Below, one piece after another: positions 1 to 7,093 of a stretch of 64,000 nucleotides of DNA; position 1 is the stretch's first letter, and every line of letters begins with the position of its first letter. Under the pieces are notes generated by a model. The model had not been told where the DNA came from, searched no databases, and was given only the letters and a program-made list of their open reading frames with translations. The stretch lies in NCBI GenBank assembly GCA_944387755.1, contig CALXGC010000059.1:5322-69321 (forward strand). Direction: 5' to 3'. Made by a program: the position numbers and the translations under genes. This DNA comes from an uncultured Oscillospiraceae bacterium. GTDB lineage: Bacteria; Bacillota_A; Clostridia; Oscillospirales; Oscillospiraceae.

Positions 1-12
1 GAGTGCTTTGCC

Positions 13-1074
13 ATGAAACGAATGCTTTCCGTTCTGCTGGCAGGCGCCGCGGTGCTGTGCGCCGCCCTGCCTGCCGCCGCCGCGGAGTCTGCCGGAACAG
101 ACGCCGGCGCCGCCCAGACACAGGAGGAGACCATGCCGGACAGCGTGCTGTACTGCGGCCAGGTCCAGGGCGTGGACCGGGATGGGGACGGCGCCGCCGT
201 CCGCCTGCACCTGACCTCTGAGGACCAGGGGGAGTATGTGATGAACCTCTCCCCGGAGACCGTGTGGATTGACAGCGAAGCCTACGCCGCCTTCGACCCC
301 GCCGCTCTGGAGGAGGGCGAGACGGTCTATGTGTTCCACAGCCCCGTCTCCACCCGCTCCCTGCCGCCCCAGTCCGCCGCCTACGCCGTTGTGCGGAACG
401 TCCCCCAGGATGCGGCGGCGCCCCAGTACCACCAGGTGGAGTCCGTCACCGAAGACGGAGCGGGCGGCGTGGTGATCACCACGGACAACGGCGGCCTGCT
501 GCTCTCCGCCGGAGCGGACACCGTGGTCACGGCCTATGACGGCTCCGCCGCTCTGACGGACCTCCAGGCGGGGGACTATGTGATGGCCTGGTATCCCCTG
601 GTCATGCTGTCCTACCCCGGCCAGGCCCGCACGGACCACCTGATGCTCCTGCCCAGGGCGGAGGAGAGCCAGACGGAGGCGGCGCAGCCCCTCCAGGACG
701 GCGCGCTGTCCATCGTGCTGGAGGGGGACATGATGCTCCCCGTCTCCGGCCGCGCTGAAAACGGCACGGCGATGGTTCCGGTGGCCGCCGTGGCCCAGGC
801 GCTGGGCTATGAAGTCACCTACACGCCGGGCGAGAACGGGACAAGCGCCCGCGTCACCGTGGAGAGCGACAGCTTCCGGGTGGTTCTGGACATCGGGAAC
901 CCCGTCATTTACGGCGTCACCAAAATCGAGGGCGCGGTGGGCATGACCGCCCCCATGGACTATGGCGCGGCCCCCTATATTGTGGACCCCGGCACCACCT
1001 GGGCCCCCGCCCAGCTCTTTGAGATGCTGGGCCGGACCGTCTGCGCCGGGGAGGGCACGCTGTCCATCCAGTGA
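13..1074 (+). CDS. Exported protein with copper-amine-oxidase-type stalk domain
   Basis: A 353-residue secreted or wall-associated protein of unknown substrate. Residues 1-24 form a typical signal peptide (KR, hydrophobic Leu/Ala core, ending AAAAES). The middle is a beta-rich region without motifs I recognise. The last ~120 residues (from about 235) have the repeated MLPVSGR..MVPVAAVAQALGY pattern and the closing aspartate/leucine-rich segment of the copper amine oxidase N-terminal 'stalk' domain, common on exported clostridial proteins. The signal peptide at the first ATG supports this start, but the window begins 12 bases upstream so the ribosome site cannot be judged. It ends at a strong bidirectional terminator facing the next gene. 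Confidence 0.75.
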   Translation: MKRMLSVLLAGAAVLCAALPAAAAESAGTDAGAAQTQEETMPDSVLYCGQVQGVDRDGDGAAVRLHLTSEDQGEYVMNLSPETVWIDSEAYAAFDPAALEEGETVYVFHSPVSTRSLPPQSAAYAVVRNVPQDAAAPQYHQVESVTEDGAGGVVITTDNGGLLLSAGADTVVTAYDGSAALTDLQAGDYVMAWYPLVMLSYPGQARTDHLMLLPRAEESQTEAAQPLQDGALSIVLEGDMMLPVSGRAENGTAMVPVAAVAQALGYEVTYTPGENGTSARVTVESDSFRVVLDIGNPVIYGVTKIEGAVGMTAPMDYGAAPYIVDPGTTWAPAQLFEMLGRTVCAGEGTLSIQ

Positions 1075-1077
1075 CGC

Positions 1078-1113
1078 AAAAAGAGGCCCTGCTGTGTGCA
1101 GAGCCTCTTTTTT
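1078..1113. terminator. Bidirectional rho-independent terminator
   Basis: AAAAGAGGC pairs with GCCTCTTTTTT around a 15-base loop. There is an A-run on one side and a T-run on the other, so it can serve both the upstream plus-strand gene and the convergent radical SAM gene. Confidence 0.8.
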
Positions 1114-1114
1114 G

Positions 1115-1993
1115 TCAAATTCCCCGGTTCAGGGTCTTGCGCAGGCGGATTTTCCCGGCCAGGGCCTCGTCCAGCAGCGACAGGAATTTCTCCCGGTCCT
1201 CCGGCAGTCCGCCCTTCAGGGGCAGATAGTTGGAGGCGTGGTTGCTGGTGAAGTGAAGGGGGTCCACGTCCAGGTTGGCAATCAGCAGGCGGCACTCCTC
1301 CAGAATCTGGTCCGGCGTGCAGACCTTAAACCGTCCGGCCAGCACGTCCTCCCCCAGAGGCGTGCCTCTGGCGGGGGCGAAGGTCATGGCGGACAGATGA
1401 CGGGGCTTCATGGCGTTGATCATTTGGGCGGTGGACAGGATGTGCTCCTCCCAGTCTCCGTCCTGGCCGGTAAGGCCCATAATGACAATGGCCCACAGGT
1501 CAAAGCCGGCGGATACCAGCTTCTGCCCCGCCTCCAGCATTTCCTGGGCGGTGACGCCCTTGTTGATAAACTTCAAAACGGCGCCGCTGCCGCTCTCCAC
1601 CCCCAGGTAGGCCCGGTTGAGCCCCGCCTCCCGGATGGCCCGCAGCTCCTCCGGGCTCTTGGCCAGGGTGCTCCGGGGACCGGCGTAGGTGGTCACTTTC
1701 TCCAGGGCGGGGAAGGTCTCATAGAGCTTATGGAGAATCTTCAGCAGGTCCTCCGTCTTCATGACAACGGCGTCCCCGTCCATGAGAAACACCCGCTTCA
1801 GGCCGGGGCCGTAGTAGCGCCGGGCCATGTCGATGTCCTCCAGGATCTCCTCCACCGGGCGGATGCGGAACTTTTTCTCCTTGTACATGGCGCAGAAGGT
1901 GCACTTGTTGTAGGAACACCCGATGGTGCACTGAAGCAGATAGCTCTTCCACTCTCCAGGCGGCCGGTACAAAATATCGCTGTCGTAACGCAT
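1115..1993 (-). CDS. Radical SAM protein
   Basis: A 292-residue radical SAM enzyme of unassigned reaction. The cysteines lie near residue 23 as GCSYNKCTFC, a C-x4-C-x2-C spacing rather than the canonical C-x3-C-x2-C; the surrounding sequence (YKEKKFRIRPVEEI) fits an Elp3/HemN-like radical SAM subgroup. Later segments (GLNRAYLGVESGSG, INKGVTAQEM, IMGLTGQ) match the TIM-barrel strands that bind SAM. I chose the ATG at 1993 because AGAAAGGAAA precedes it; the open frame extends upstream only through palindromic repeat DNA and that extension is not coding. Function beyond radical SAM chemistry is unknown. Confidence 0.85.
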   Translation of the reverse strand: MRYDSDILYRPPGEWKSYLLQCTIGCSYNKCTFCAMYKEKKFRIRPVEEILEDIDMARRYYGPGLKRVFLMDGDAVVMKTEDLLKILHKLYETFPALEKVTTYAGPRSTLAKSPEELRAIREAGLNRAYLGVESGSGAVLKFINKGVTAQEMLEAGQKLVSAGFDLWAIVIMGLTGQDGDWEEHILSTAQMINAMKPRHLSAMTFAPARGTPLGEDVLAGRFKVCTPDQILEECRLLIANLDVDPLHFTSNHASNYLPLKGGLPEDREKFLSLLDEALAGKIRLRKTLNRGI

Positions 1994-2040
1994 GGCAAAT
2001 TTTCCTTTCTTCTCAAACGAAATTGGGGATTTTTCCTCCC

Positions 2041-2312
2041 TGTAGGGCGGGGGCTTGCCCCCGCCGCTCCCGGTTGGTTTTTCTCCCCGCGCGGCGCGGC
2101 CACCCGGCGCGCCCGTCTTTGTAGGGGCGCACATTGTGCGCCCGCTGTTTTGCAATCCCCCGCCGCCTTCGGCGGCACCCCCTTTCAAAAGGGGGCAAAC
2201 AGCGGTCGTTTGCGTGGGACGCAACGACCCGGCGCGCCCGCTGTTCTGCAATCCCCCGCCGCCTTCGGCGGCGCCCCCTTTCAAAAGGGAGCAGACGGCG
2301 GCCGGTTTACGG
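2041..2312. repeat. Palindromic repeat block R1 (modules A, B, C)
   Basis: This intergenic block holds the palindromes that recur through the window. Module B (GGGGCGCACATTGTGCGCCC) is at 2121-2145. Two copies of module A, a hairpin GCCGCCTTCGGCGGC followed by a second hairpin CCCCCTTTCAAAAGGGGG, are at about 2153-2200 and 2250-2300. Module C (ACGACCCGGCGCGCCCG-like) lies between them. All open frames through it are repeat shadows. Confidence 0.85.
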
Positions 2313-2320
2313 GAGACGCT

Positions 2321-2518
2321 CTACGCCTCCACCGTTTCCCCGTTCCGGAAGACCTTGCGGATATTTTTTTCCGCCTTGCTCCGGGGGAGCATAACCTCCC
2401 GGCCGCAGCCCTGACAGCGGAGCTTGAAGTCCATGCCCACACGCAGCACCAGCCACTCCTGACTGCCGCAGGGATGGGTTTTTTTCATCTTCAGCACGTC
2501 GTTTACATGGATGTCCAT
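2321..2518 (-). CDS. DUF951 family protein
   Basis: A 65-residue protein that matches the DUF951 family over its whole length: MDIHVNDVLKMKKTHPCGS at the N-terminus, VLRVGMDFKLRC, then CQGCGREVMLPR. The conserved cysteines (PCGS, RCQGCG) suggest a small metal-binding fold. DUF951 proteins are common in Firmicutes and have no established function. The gene lies 6 bases downstream of the response regulator and is probably co-transcribed with it. A GAGGTG ribosome site precedes the ATG. Confidence 0.9.
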   Translation of the reverse strand: MDIHVNDVLKMKKTHPCGSQEWLVLRVGMDFKLRCQGCGREVMLPRSKAEKNIRKVFRNGETVEA

Positions 2519-2524
2519 AGGCGC

Positions 2525-3217
2525 TTACACCTCCGCCATTTTAAATCCAATGCCCCAGACGGTCTTGATATACTCCCGGTCGCTGGCTTTGCCCAGCTTG
2601 GAGCGCAGATTGCTGATGTGTACGTTGACGGTGTTGTCGTCTCCGAAGTAGTCCTCTCCCCACACGTGCTGATAGATCTGCTCCCGCGTAAACACTTTTT
2701 TGGGGTACTCCATCAGCAGGGCCAGGATGTCGAACTCCCGTGCGGTCAGCGTCACAGGGATCCCTCCGGCGGTGACAGAAAACTCCTCCCGGTCCAGCAG
2801 CAGGTCCCCGCAGGCGAACTGCCGCTTCTTCCCCGCCGGAGCGGAGAACTTCTGCACCCGCCGGAGCTGGGCCTCCACCCGGGCCAGCACCTCCAGGTTG
2901 TCGAAGGGCTTTGGGATGAAGTCGTCCGCCCCCATGCGCAGCACGTTCACCTTGTCCTCGATGCCCGCCTTGGCGGACAGGACGATAATGGGCATGGTGC
3001 GCGTCTGGCGGATTTTCTGAATAAACGCCTCCCCCGTCAGGCCGGGGAGCATCAGGTCCAGCAGCACCAGGTCGAAGTCCTCCCGCTCCGCCCACAGCAG
3101 GCCCTCGCTGCCGGAGAAGGCCGCCTGGCTCCGGAACCCCCCGTCCCGCAGAATGGTGCACAGCAGATTGTTGATGTCCTGGTCGTCCTCTACCACCAGG
3201 ACGCGTATGGATTCCAT
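2525..3217 (-). CDS. OmpR/PhoB-family response regulator
   Basis: A 230-residue DNA-binding response regulator. The receiver domain (residues 1-120) has the acidic pair EDD at 10-12, the phospho-acceptor aspartate in LVLLDLMLPG, the conserved Thr/Ser position (IIVLSAK) and the lysine in IPKPF. A short linker leads to a winged-helix domain (about 130-230) with LTAREFDILALL, REQIYQHVWGE and VNVHISNLRSKL, typical of PhoB/OmpR. No histidine kinase lies next to it or elsewhere in the window, so its partner is unknown. AAGGAAGG precedes the ATG. Confidence 0.92.
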   Translation of the reverse strand: MESIRVLVVEDDQDINNLLCTILRDGGFRSQAAFSGSEGLLWAEREDFDLVLLDLMLPGLTGEAFIQKIRQTRTMPIIVLSAKAGIEDKVNVLRMGADDFIPKPFDNLEVLARVEAQLRRVQKFSAPAGKKRQFACGDLLLDREEFSVTAGGIPVTLTAREFDILALLMEYPKKVFTREQIYQHVWGEDYFGDDNTVNVHISNLRSKLGKASDREYIKTVWGIGFKMAEV

Positions 3218-3289
3218 GGGCTGTTCCTTCCTTTCTCGGTTTTCGCTGTCTCCAGCCTTCCCCCCGCCGGGGGGAAGGCCGTTCAGCCC

Positions 3290-4552
3290 CTACTTCTTGA
3301 TTTCCTCCCAGTAGCGCCGGGCGGCCTGTTCGGTTTTGTTGTCCCCGTACTGGTAGTATCTCCGGTTTTTCAGCGCGTCGGGCAGGTACTGCTGCCTCAC
3401 CCAGTGGTTGGGGAAATTGTGGGGATAGAGATAGCCCTGTTCCCGCTCCTGCCCGGCGGAGTCGGCGTGGACGTTCTGAAGCTCCCTGGGGATGTCCCCG
3501 GTGCGGCCGGCCTTTACGTCGGCCATCGCCCCGTCGATGGCCATACAGGCGGCGTTGGACTTGGGCCAGGTGGCCAGGAGAATGGCCGCCTCGGCCAGGG
3601 GCAGTCTGGCCTCCGGGAGGCCGAGCTGAAGGGCGCTGTCCACGCAGGCCTTGACGATGGGGACCGCCTGAGGATAGGCCAGGCCGATGTCCTCGCTGGC
3701 GGAGCACAGCAGGCGGCGGATGGCGGTGATCATGTCCCCCGCCTCCAGCAGGCGGGCCAGGTAGTGGACCGCCGCGTCCGGGTCGGAGCCCCGCAGGGAT
3801 TTCATCAGGGCGGAGGCGATGTCAAAGTGGCTGTCCCCCTCCCGGTCATAGCGCATGGCGGATTTCTGGGCCGCCGTCCGGGCGTCCTCCAGAGAGATGA
3901 AGAACTTCCCGTCCGCCTGCCGGGCGGCGGAGGAGAGCAGCTCCAGGGCGTTCATGGCCTTTCGGATGTCCCCGCCGCAGGCGGAGGCCAGGTGCTCCCG
4001 CACGCCGTCCTCCAGCACCAGATTGCCCCCCATGCGCCCGTTGAGCAGGTCCACCCCCCGGTCGATGGCGGGGAGGGCGTCCTCCGCCGTAATCTGCTTA
4101 AACTCAAACACGGTGGACCGGGAGAGCACCGCCCCGAACACATAGAAAAACGGGTTCTCGGTGGTGGAGGCAATGAGGGTGATCTTCCCGTTCTCCATGA
4201 ACTCCAGCAGGGACTGCTGCTGCTTTTTGTTAAAGTACTGAATCTCGTCCAGGTAGAGCAGCACCCCCTCCGGGGCCATCAGGGTGCCGATGTCGGCGAT
4301 AATCTCTTTGATGTCCGCAATGGAGGCGGTGGTGGCGTTGAGCCGGTGGAGGGGCCGGTTGGTGCGCTGGGCGATGATATTGGCCACGGTGGTCTTGCCC
4401 GTCCCCGAGGGGCCGTAGAAAATCAGGTTGGGGATGTCGCCCCCCTCGATAATCCGGCGCAGCAGGCCGTCCTTCCCCAAAATATGCCGCTGGCCCACCA
4501 CCTCGTCCAGGGTTTTGGGCCGGATCTCATCCGCTAAGGGCCGGTAGGCCAT
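3290..4552 (-). CDS. rarA: Replication-associated recombination protein A (RarA/MgsA-type AAA+ ATPase)
   Basis: A 420-residue clamp-loader-like AAA+ ATPase acting at stalled replication forks. It begins with the family signature MAYRPLADEIRPKTLDEVVGQ, then Walker A (FYGPSGTGKTT), Walker B (LLYLDEIQYF), sensor 1 (LIASTTENP) and the ARG-finger region (VLSRSTVFEF). The C-terminal half contains AMRYDREGDSHFDIASALMKSLRGSDPDAA, the conserved tetramerisation/helical domain of RarA. The start at 4552 is preceded by GGAGAGAGGAG; a longer frame upstream overlaps the preceding gene and lacks family similarity. It lies 22 bases after the membrane protein gene and is likely in the same operon. Confidence 0.95.
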   Translation of the reverse strand: MAYRPLADEIRPKTLDEVVGQRHILGKDGLLRRIIEGGDIPNLIFYGPSGTGKTTVANIIAQRTNRPLHRLNATTASIADIKEIIADIGTLMAPEGVLLYLDEIQYFNKKQQQSLLEFMENGKITLIASTTENPFFYVFGAVLSRSTVFEFKQITAEDALPAIDRGVDLLNGRMGGNLVLEDGVREHLASACGGDIRKAMNALELLSSAARQADGKFFISLEDARTAAQKSAMRYDREGDSHFDIASALMKSLRGSDPDAAVHYLARLLEAGDMITAIRRLLCSASEDIGLAYPQAVPIVKACVDSALQLGLPEARLPLAEAAILLATWPKSNAACMAIDGAMADVKAGRTGDIPRELQNVHADSAGQEREQGYLYPHNFPNHWVRQQYLPDALKNRRYYQYGDNKTEQAARRYWEEIKK

Positions 4553-4574
4553 AGACGCTCGCTCCTCTCTCCGT

Positions 4575-5258
4575 TTATCCGTTCCGCGCCTCCCGGCGCA
4601 CGGCGGAGGCCGGCTCCGCCAGTCCCGCCGCCCGGCACATCTTCTCTTTCCCCACAAAATTCACCAGGGCAATGGCCCGGCCCACGCCGATCATGGCCGC
4701 CACCGTGCCCACGCCCACCCCTACAATCCGTCCGGCGGCCAGCAGGCCCAGAACGCAGGTGACGGACACGCAGCCGACGTCAAACACGTTTTTGGCAAAG
4801 CCCTGTCCCCGGCCCAGCTTCTCCGCCACGGCCACCACGATGCCGTCGCCGGGGTTGGGAATCAGCTTCATGTTCACCGTGATGGCCGCCCCCGCGCCGG
4901 TGAAGAAGATGGCCGCCAGCAGCAGCAGAAAATTCATGGCGAAGCTGTGCTCCGCCGCCTGATAGGGGATGGCGGCGCTGTAGAGGTTCAGCACCCGGCT
5001 GAAAACCAGGCTCAGCGGAAACTGGAGCAGGTCGGTGAGGCGGCTGTTTTTCCCCCGCAGGACAAACTGCCCCAGCACAAACAGGCCGTACAGCAGAAAC
5101 GTCATGTCCCCGAAGTTCAGCCCCCAGATCTCCGACACCCCGAAGGCGATGGAGATGATGGGGGACACGCCCAGCCCCGTCTTGGTGTTCAGCGTCAGCC
5201 CCAGCGCCAGTATCAGCATGCCAAACAGATAGATCAGCCAGCGGTTTACCGTTCTCAA
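4575..5258 (-). CDS. YczE/YyaS/YitT-family membrane protein
   Basis: A 227-residue polytopic membrane protein. The pattern RWLIYLFGMLILALGLTL, then TKTGLGVSPI, LLYGLFVLGQ, and PNPGDGIVVAVAE matches the YczE/YitT-like integral membrane family, with about five to six hydrophobic segments and a polar, positively charged C-terminus. Function is unknown for most members. The start codon is TTG, preceded by GGGGAG eight bases upstream. It precedes rarA by 22 bases in the same direction. Confidence 0.8.
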   Translation of the reverse strand: MRTVNRWLIYLFGMLILALGLTLNTKTGLGVSPIISIAFGVSEIWGLNFGDMTFLLYGLFVLGQFVLRGKNSRLTDLLQFPLSLVFSRVLNLYSAAIPYQAAEHSFAMNFLLLLAAIFFTGAGAAITVNMKLIPNPGDGIVVAVAEKLGRGQGFAKNVFDVGCVSVTCVLGLLAAGRIVGVGVGTVAAMIGVGRAIALVNFVGKEKMCRAAGLAEPASAVRREARNG

Positions 5259-5295
5259 CCGTATTTCTCCCCTCGCCGCTCAGATTGTCCGGGCC

Positions 5296-5685
5296 TCACT
5301 GCCGCTGAAACCCCTGGTAGCGGGTGCCCTGGAAGGTGAGCCTCCCCCGGTCCCCCTCCACCAGCATTCCGTACTCTGTATCGGGGACCTGAAACTCCAT
5401 CCGGTCCCCGCTCTCCACCTGGAACGTGGCGTAATAGAAGGTCCGGCTGGAGGTGTGCCCCATGTGATGCTCATCCCCGGCGCGGCGCCAGGTCTGCACG
5501 TCCAGCCGCTTGGTCACCACCTCCGCCTCCACCGTCAGCACCGGGGAGTCGTTGTTCTTCTTCCACTGGGCGGCTCCCTGGACTGCGCGGACCAGCATGG
5601 TGACAAATACAAGGATAAAACCGGCCATCACAATCACAGGGACAATGGTGAACATAAGGCCGAGGCCCGTGTCGTAACCCATCAT
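5296..5685 (-). CDS. DUF2500 domain membrane-anchored protein
   Basis: A 129-residue protein with one N-terminal membrane segment (about residues 8-32, MFTIVPVIVMAGFILVFV) and a C-terminal beta-rich domain on the other side. The segment VLTVEAEVVTKRLDV, the YYATFQVESGDRMEF strand and the GMLVEGDRGRLTFQGTRY ending match DUF2500 proteins of clostridia. Function unknown. I chose the first of two adjacent ATG codons (5685) because AAAAGGAG stands eight bases upstream; the longer frame begins without a ribosome site. Confidence 0.82.
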   Translation of the reverse strand: MMGYDTGLGLMFTIVPVIVMAGFILVFVTMLVRAVQGAAQWKKNNDSPVLTVEAEVVTKRLDVQTWRRAGDEHHMGHTSSRTFYYATFQVESGDRMEFQVPDTEYGMLVEGDRGRLTFQGTRYQGFQRQ

Positions 5686-5745
5686 GTCAAACGCTCCTTT
5701 TCCTGTTGTTCCCGCCCCCTGGGGGCGCAAAAGAATTGGGACTTC

Positions 5746-6402
5746 TCATTCAGAAGGCGGCTGGTTATTTTGGGTGAAGTGGTCGCACCAGGGGCGCAGG
5801 GTACAGCGTCCGCACTGGGGCCGGCGGGCGATGCATACCGCCCGGCCGTGGAGGACCATCCGGTGGCAGAAGTTGTTGGACTCCTCCGGGGGGAGGACCT
5901 GCCGGAGCTGCTGTTCCACCTTGGCCGGGTCCCTGGACCCGTCGGTGAGGCCCAGCAGGCCGGTGATGCGGATGCAGTGGGTGTCCGCCACCACCACGCC
6001 GGGGGTGTGGTACACGTCCCCCAGAATCAGGTTTGCGGTCTTGCGCCCCACGCCGGGGAGCTTCAGCAGCTCCTCCATGGTATCGGGGACCTTTCCGCCG
6101 TAGCTGTCCAGCAGCATTTGGGCGCAGCGGACAATGTCCCGCGCCTTGGCCCGGAAGAAGCCGGTGGAGTGTATGTACTGTTCCACCTCCGCCACGCTGG
6201 CCCCCGCCAGGGCCTCCAGGGTGGGGAAGCGGGCGAAGAGGGCGGGCGTCACCTTGTTGACCCGCTCGTCGGTGCACTGTGCCGCCAGGCGCACGGCAAA
6301 CAGCAGCTCATAGTCCTTGTCATACTCCAGGGAACACAGGCTGTCCGGATAGAGCGCCTTGAGCGCGCCGACAATATTCCAAACTTCTTCTTTTGTCTTC
6401 AT
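5746..6402 (-). CDS. nth: Endonuclease III (DNA glycosylase/AP lyase)
   Basis: A 218-residue base-excision repair enzyme that removes oxidised pyrimidines and cleaves the abasic site. The helix-hairpin-helix LPGVGRKTANLIL (about residues 117-129) contains the catalytic lysine, and VVADTHCIRI carries the catalytic aspartate. The C-terminal CIARRPQCGRCTLRPWC has the exact C-x6-C-x2-C-x5-C spacing of the [4Fe-4S] cluster loop. Length is normal. GGAGGAGAC precedes the ATG, and a TATAAT -10 element is visible upstream on the minus strand at about 6440. Confidence 0.97.
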   Translation of the reverse strand: MKTKEEVWNIVGALKALYPDSLCSLEYDKDYELLFAVRLAAQCTDERVNKVTPALFARFPTLEALAGASVAEVEQYIHSTGFFRAKARDIVRCAQMLLDSYGGKVPDTMEELLKLPGVGRKTANLILGDVYHTPGVVVADTHCIRITGLLGLTDGSRDPAKVEQQLRQVLPPEESNNFCHRMVLHGRAVCIARRPQCGRCTLRPWCDHFTQNNQPPSE

Positions 6403-6586
6403 ACAGGTCTCCTCCGCCGGGCAGAATACGAAATCAGTTTATTATATCACAGCCCGCCGGGAAATTCGACGGGTCCGCGAAAGATTTTCCCGGTTTCAGC
6501 GGGTATGATTTTCCGGTCCCTGGGAGATACTTCCTGTAAAAGGCCTCCGTCCAGGAGGCGGACAGATTGGAACAGGAGGTATTTGT
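6403..6586. promoter_or_regulatory. Divergent promoter region of nth and the CBS gene
   Basis: On the minus strand GATATAATAAAC provides a TATAAT -10 for nth at about 6440-6445 (its -35 is weak). On the plus strand a TATGAT at about 6505 may serve the CBS gene. A small hairpin, GCCTCC-GTCCA-GGAGGC, at about 6542-6558 precedes the CBS ribosome site. Confidence 0.45.
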
Positions 6587-7015
6587 ATGGAAATCAAGGA
6601 CCTGATGAACCCCAACGCCGTCACCATCGAGCCCACCGCCTCGGCGGCTCTGGCCGCCCGGCTGCTCAGCCGGCACAATGTGGGGGCGCTCCCCGTGTGC
6701 GGGGAGGACCGCCGCCTCCGGGGGGTGGTGACAGACCGGGACATCGTGCTCCGGTGCGTGGCGGCGGAGGAGGACCCCGCCCAGACCCCGGTGCGGGACA
6801 TCATGACCCGGAGCTGCACCGCCGTCTCCCCCCACGACGACTGCCGGGCCGCCGCCCGGCTGATGGCCGCCCAGCAGGTCCGCCGCCTGCCTGTGGTGGA
6901 GGAGGGCAGGCTGGTGGGCATGATCTCCCTGTCCGACCTGGCCCGGAGCCGGCGCTATGACATGGAGGCCGCCCAGGCCCTGGGGGAGATCTCGGAGAAC
7001 ATTCTCCGCCGCTGA
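6587..7015 (+). CDS. Two-CBS-domain protein
   Basis: A 142-residue stand-alone CBS pair. CBS1 spans about residues 3-62 (DLMNPNAVTIEPTAS..NVGALPV..GVVTDRDIVLR) and CBS2 about 68-125 (DIMTRSCTAVSPHDD..QVRRLPVVEEGRLVGMISLSDLAR). Such proteins bind adenosine ligands (AMP, ATP, SAM) and regulate other proteins or sense energy status; the target here is unknown. An AGGAGG stands eight bases upstream of the ATG, and the gene ends at a strong terminator, so it is a one-gene unit. Confidence 0.93.
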   Translation: MEIKDLMNPNAVTIEPTASAALAARLLSRHNVGALPVCGEDRRLRGVVTDRDIVLRCVAAEEDPAQTPVRDIMTRSCTAVSPHDDCRAAARLMAAQQVRRLPVVEEGRLVGMISLSDLARSRRYDMEAAQALGEISENILRR

Positions 7016-7028
7016 GGCGGAACGGCAA

Positions 7029-7070
7029 GGGACCGGAGCGCGGAAAGCCGCGCCCCGGTCCGTTGTTTTT
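7029..7070 (+). terminator. Rho-independent terminator after the CBS gene
   Basis: GGACCGGAGCGCGG pairs imperfectly with CCGCGCCCCGGTCC around AAAG and is followed by GTTGTTTTTG. The inverted complement may also serve the convergent ABC permease gene. Confidence 0.75.
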
Positions 7071-7093
7071 GCTTCAGATTATTTCGGGTTCTC

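Noticed and set aside
962..4537. A 1191-codon plus-strand open frame
   Set aside because: It is antisense to the radical SAM, DUF951, response-regulator and rarA genes. High GC leaves stop-free antisense frames, and its protein is low-complexity with no domain.
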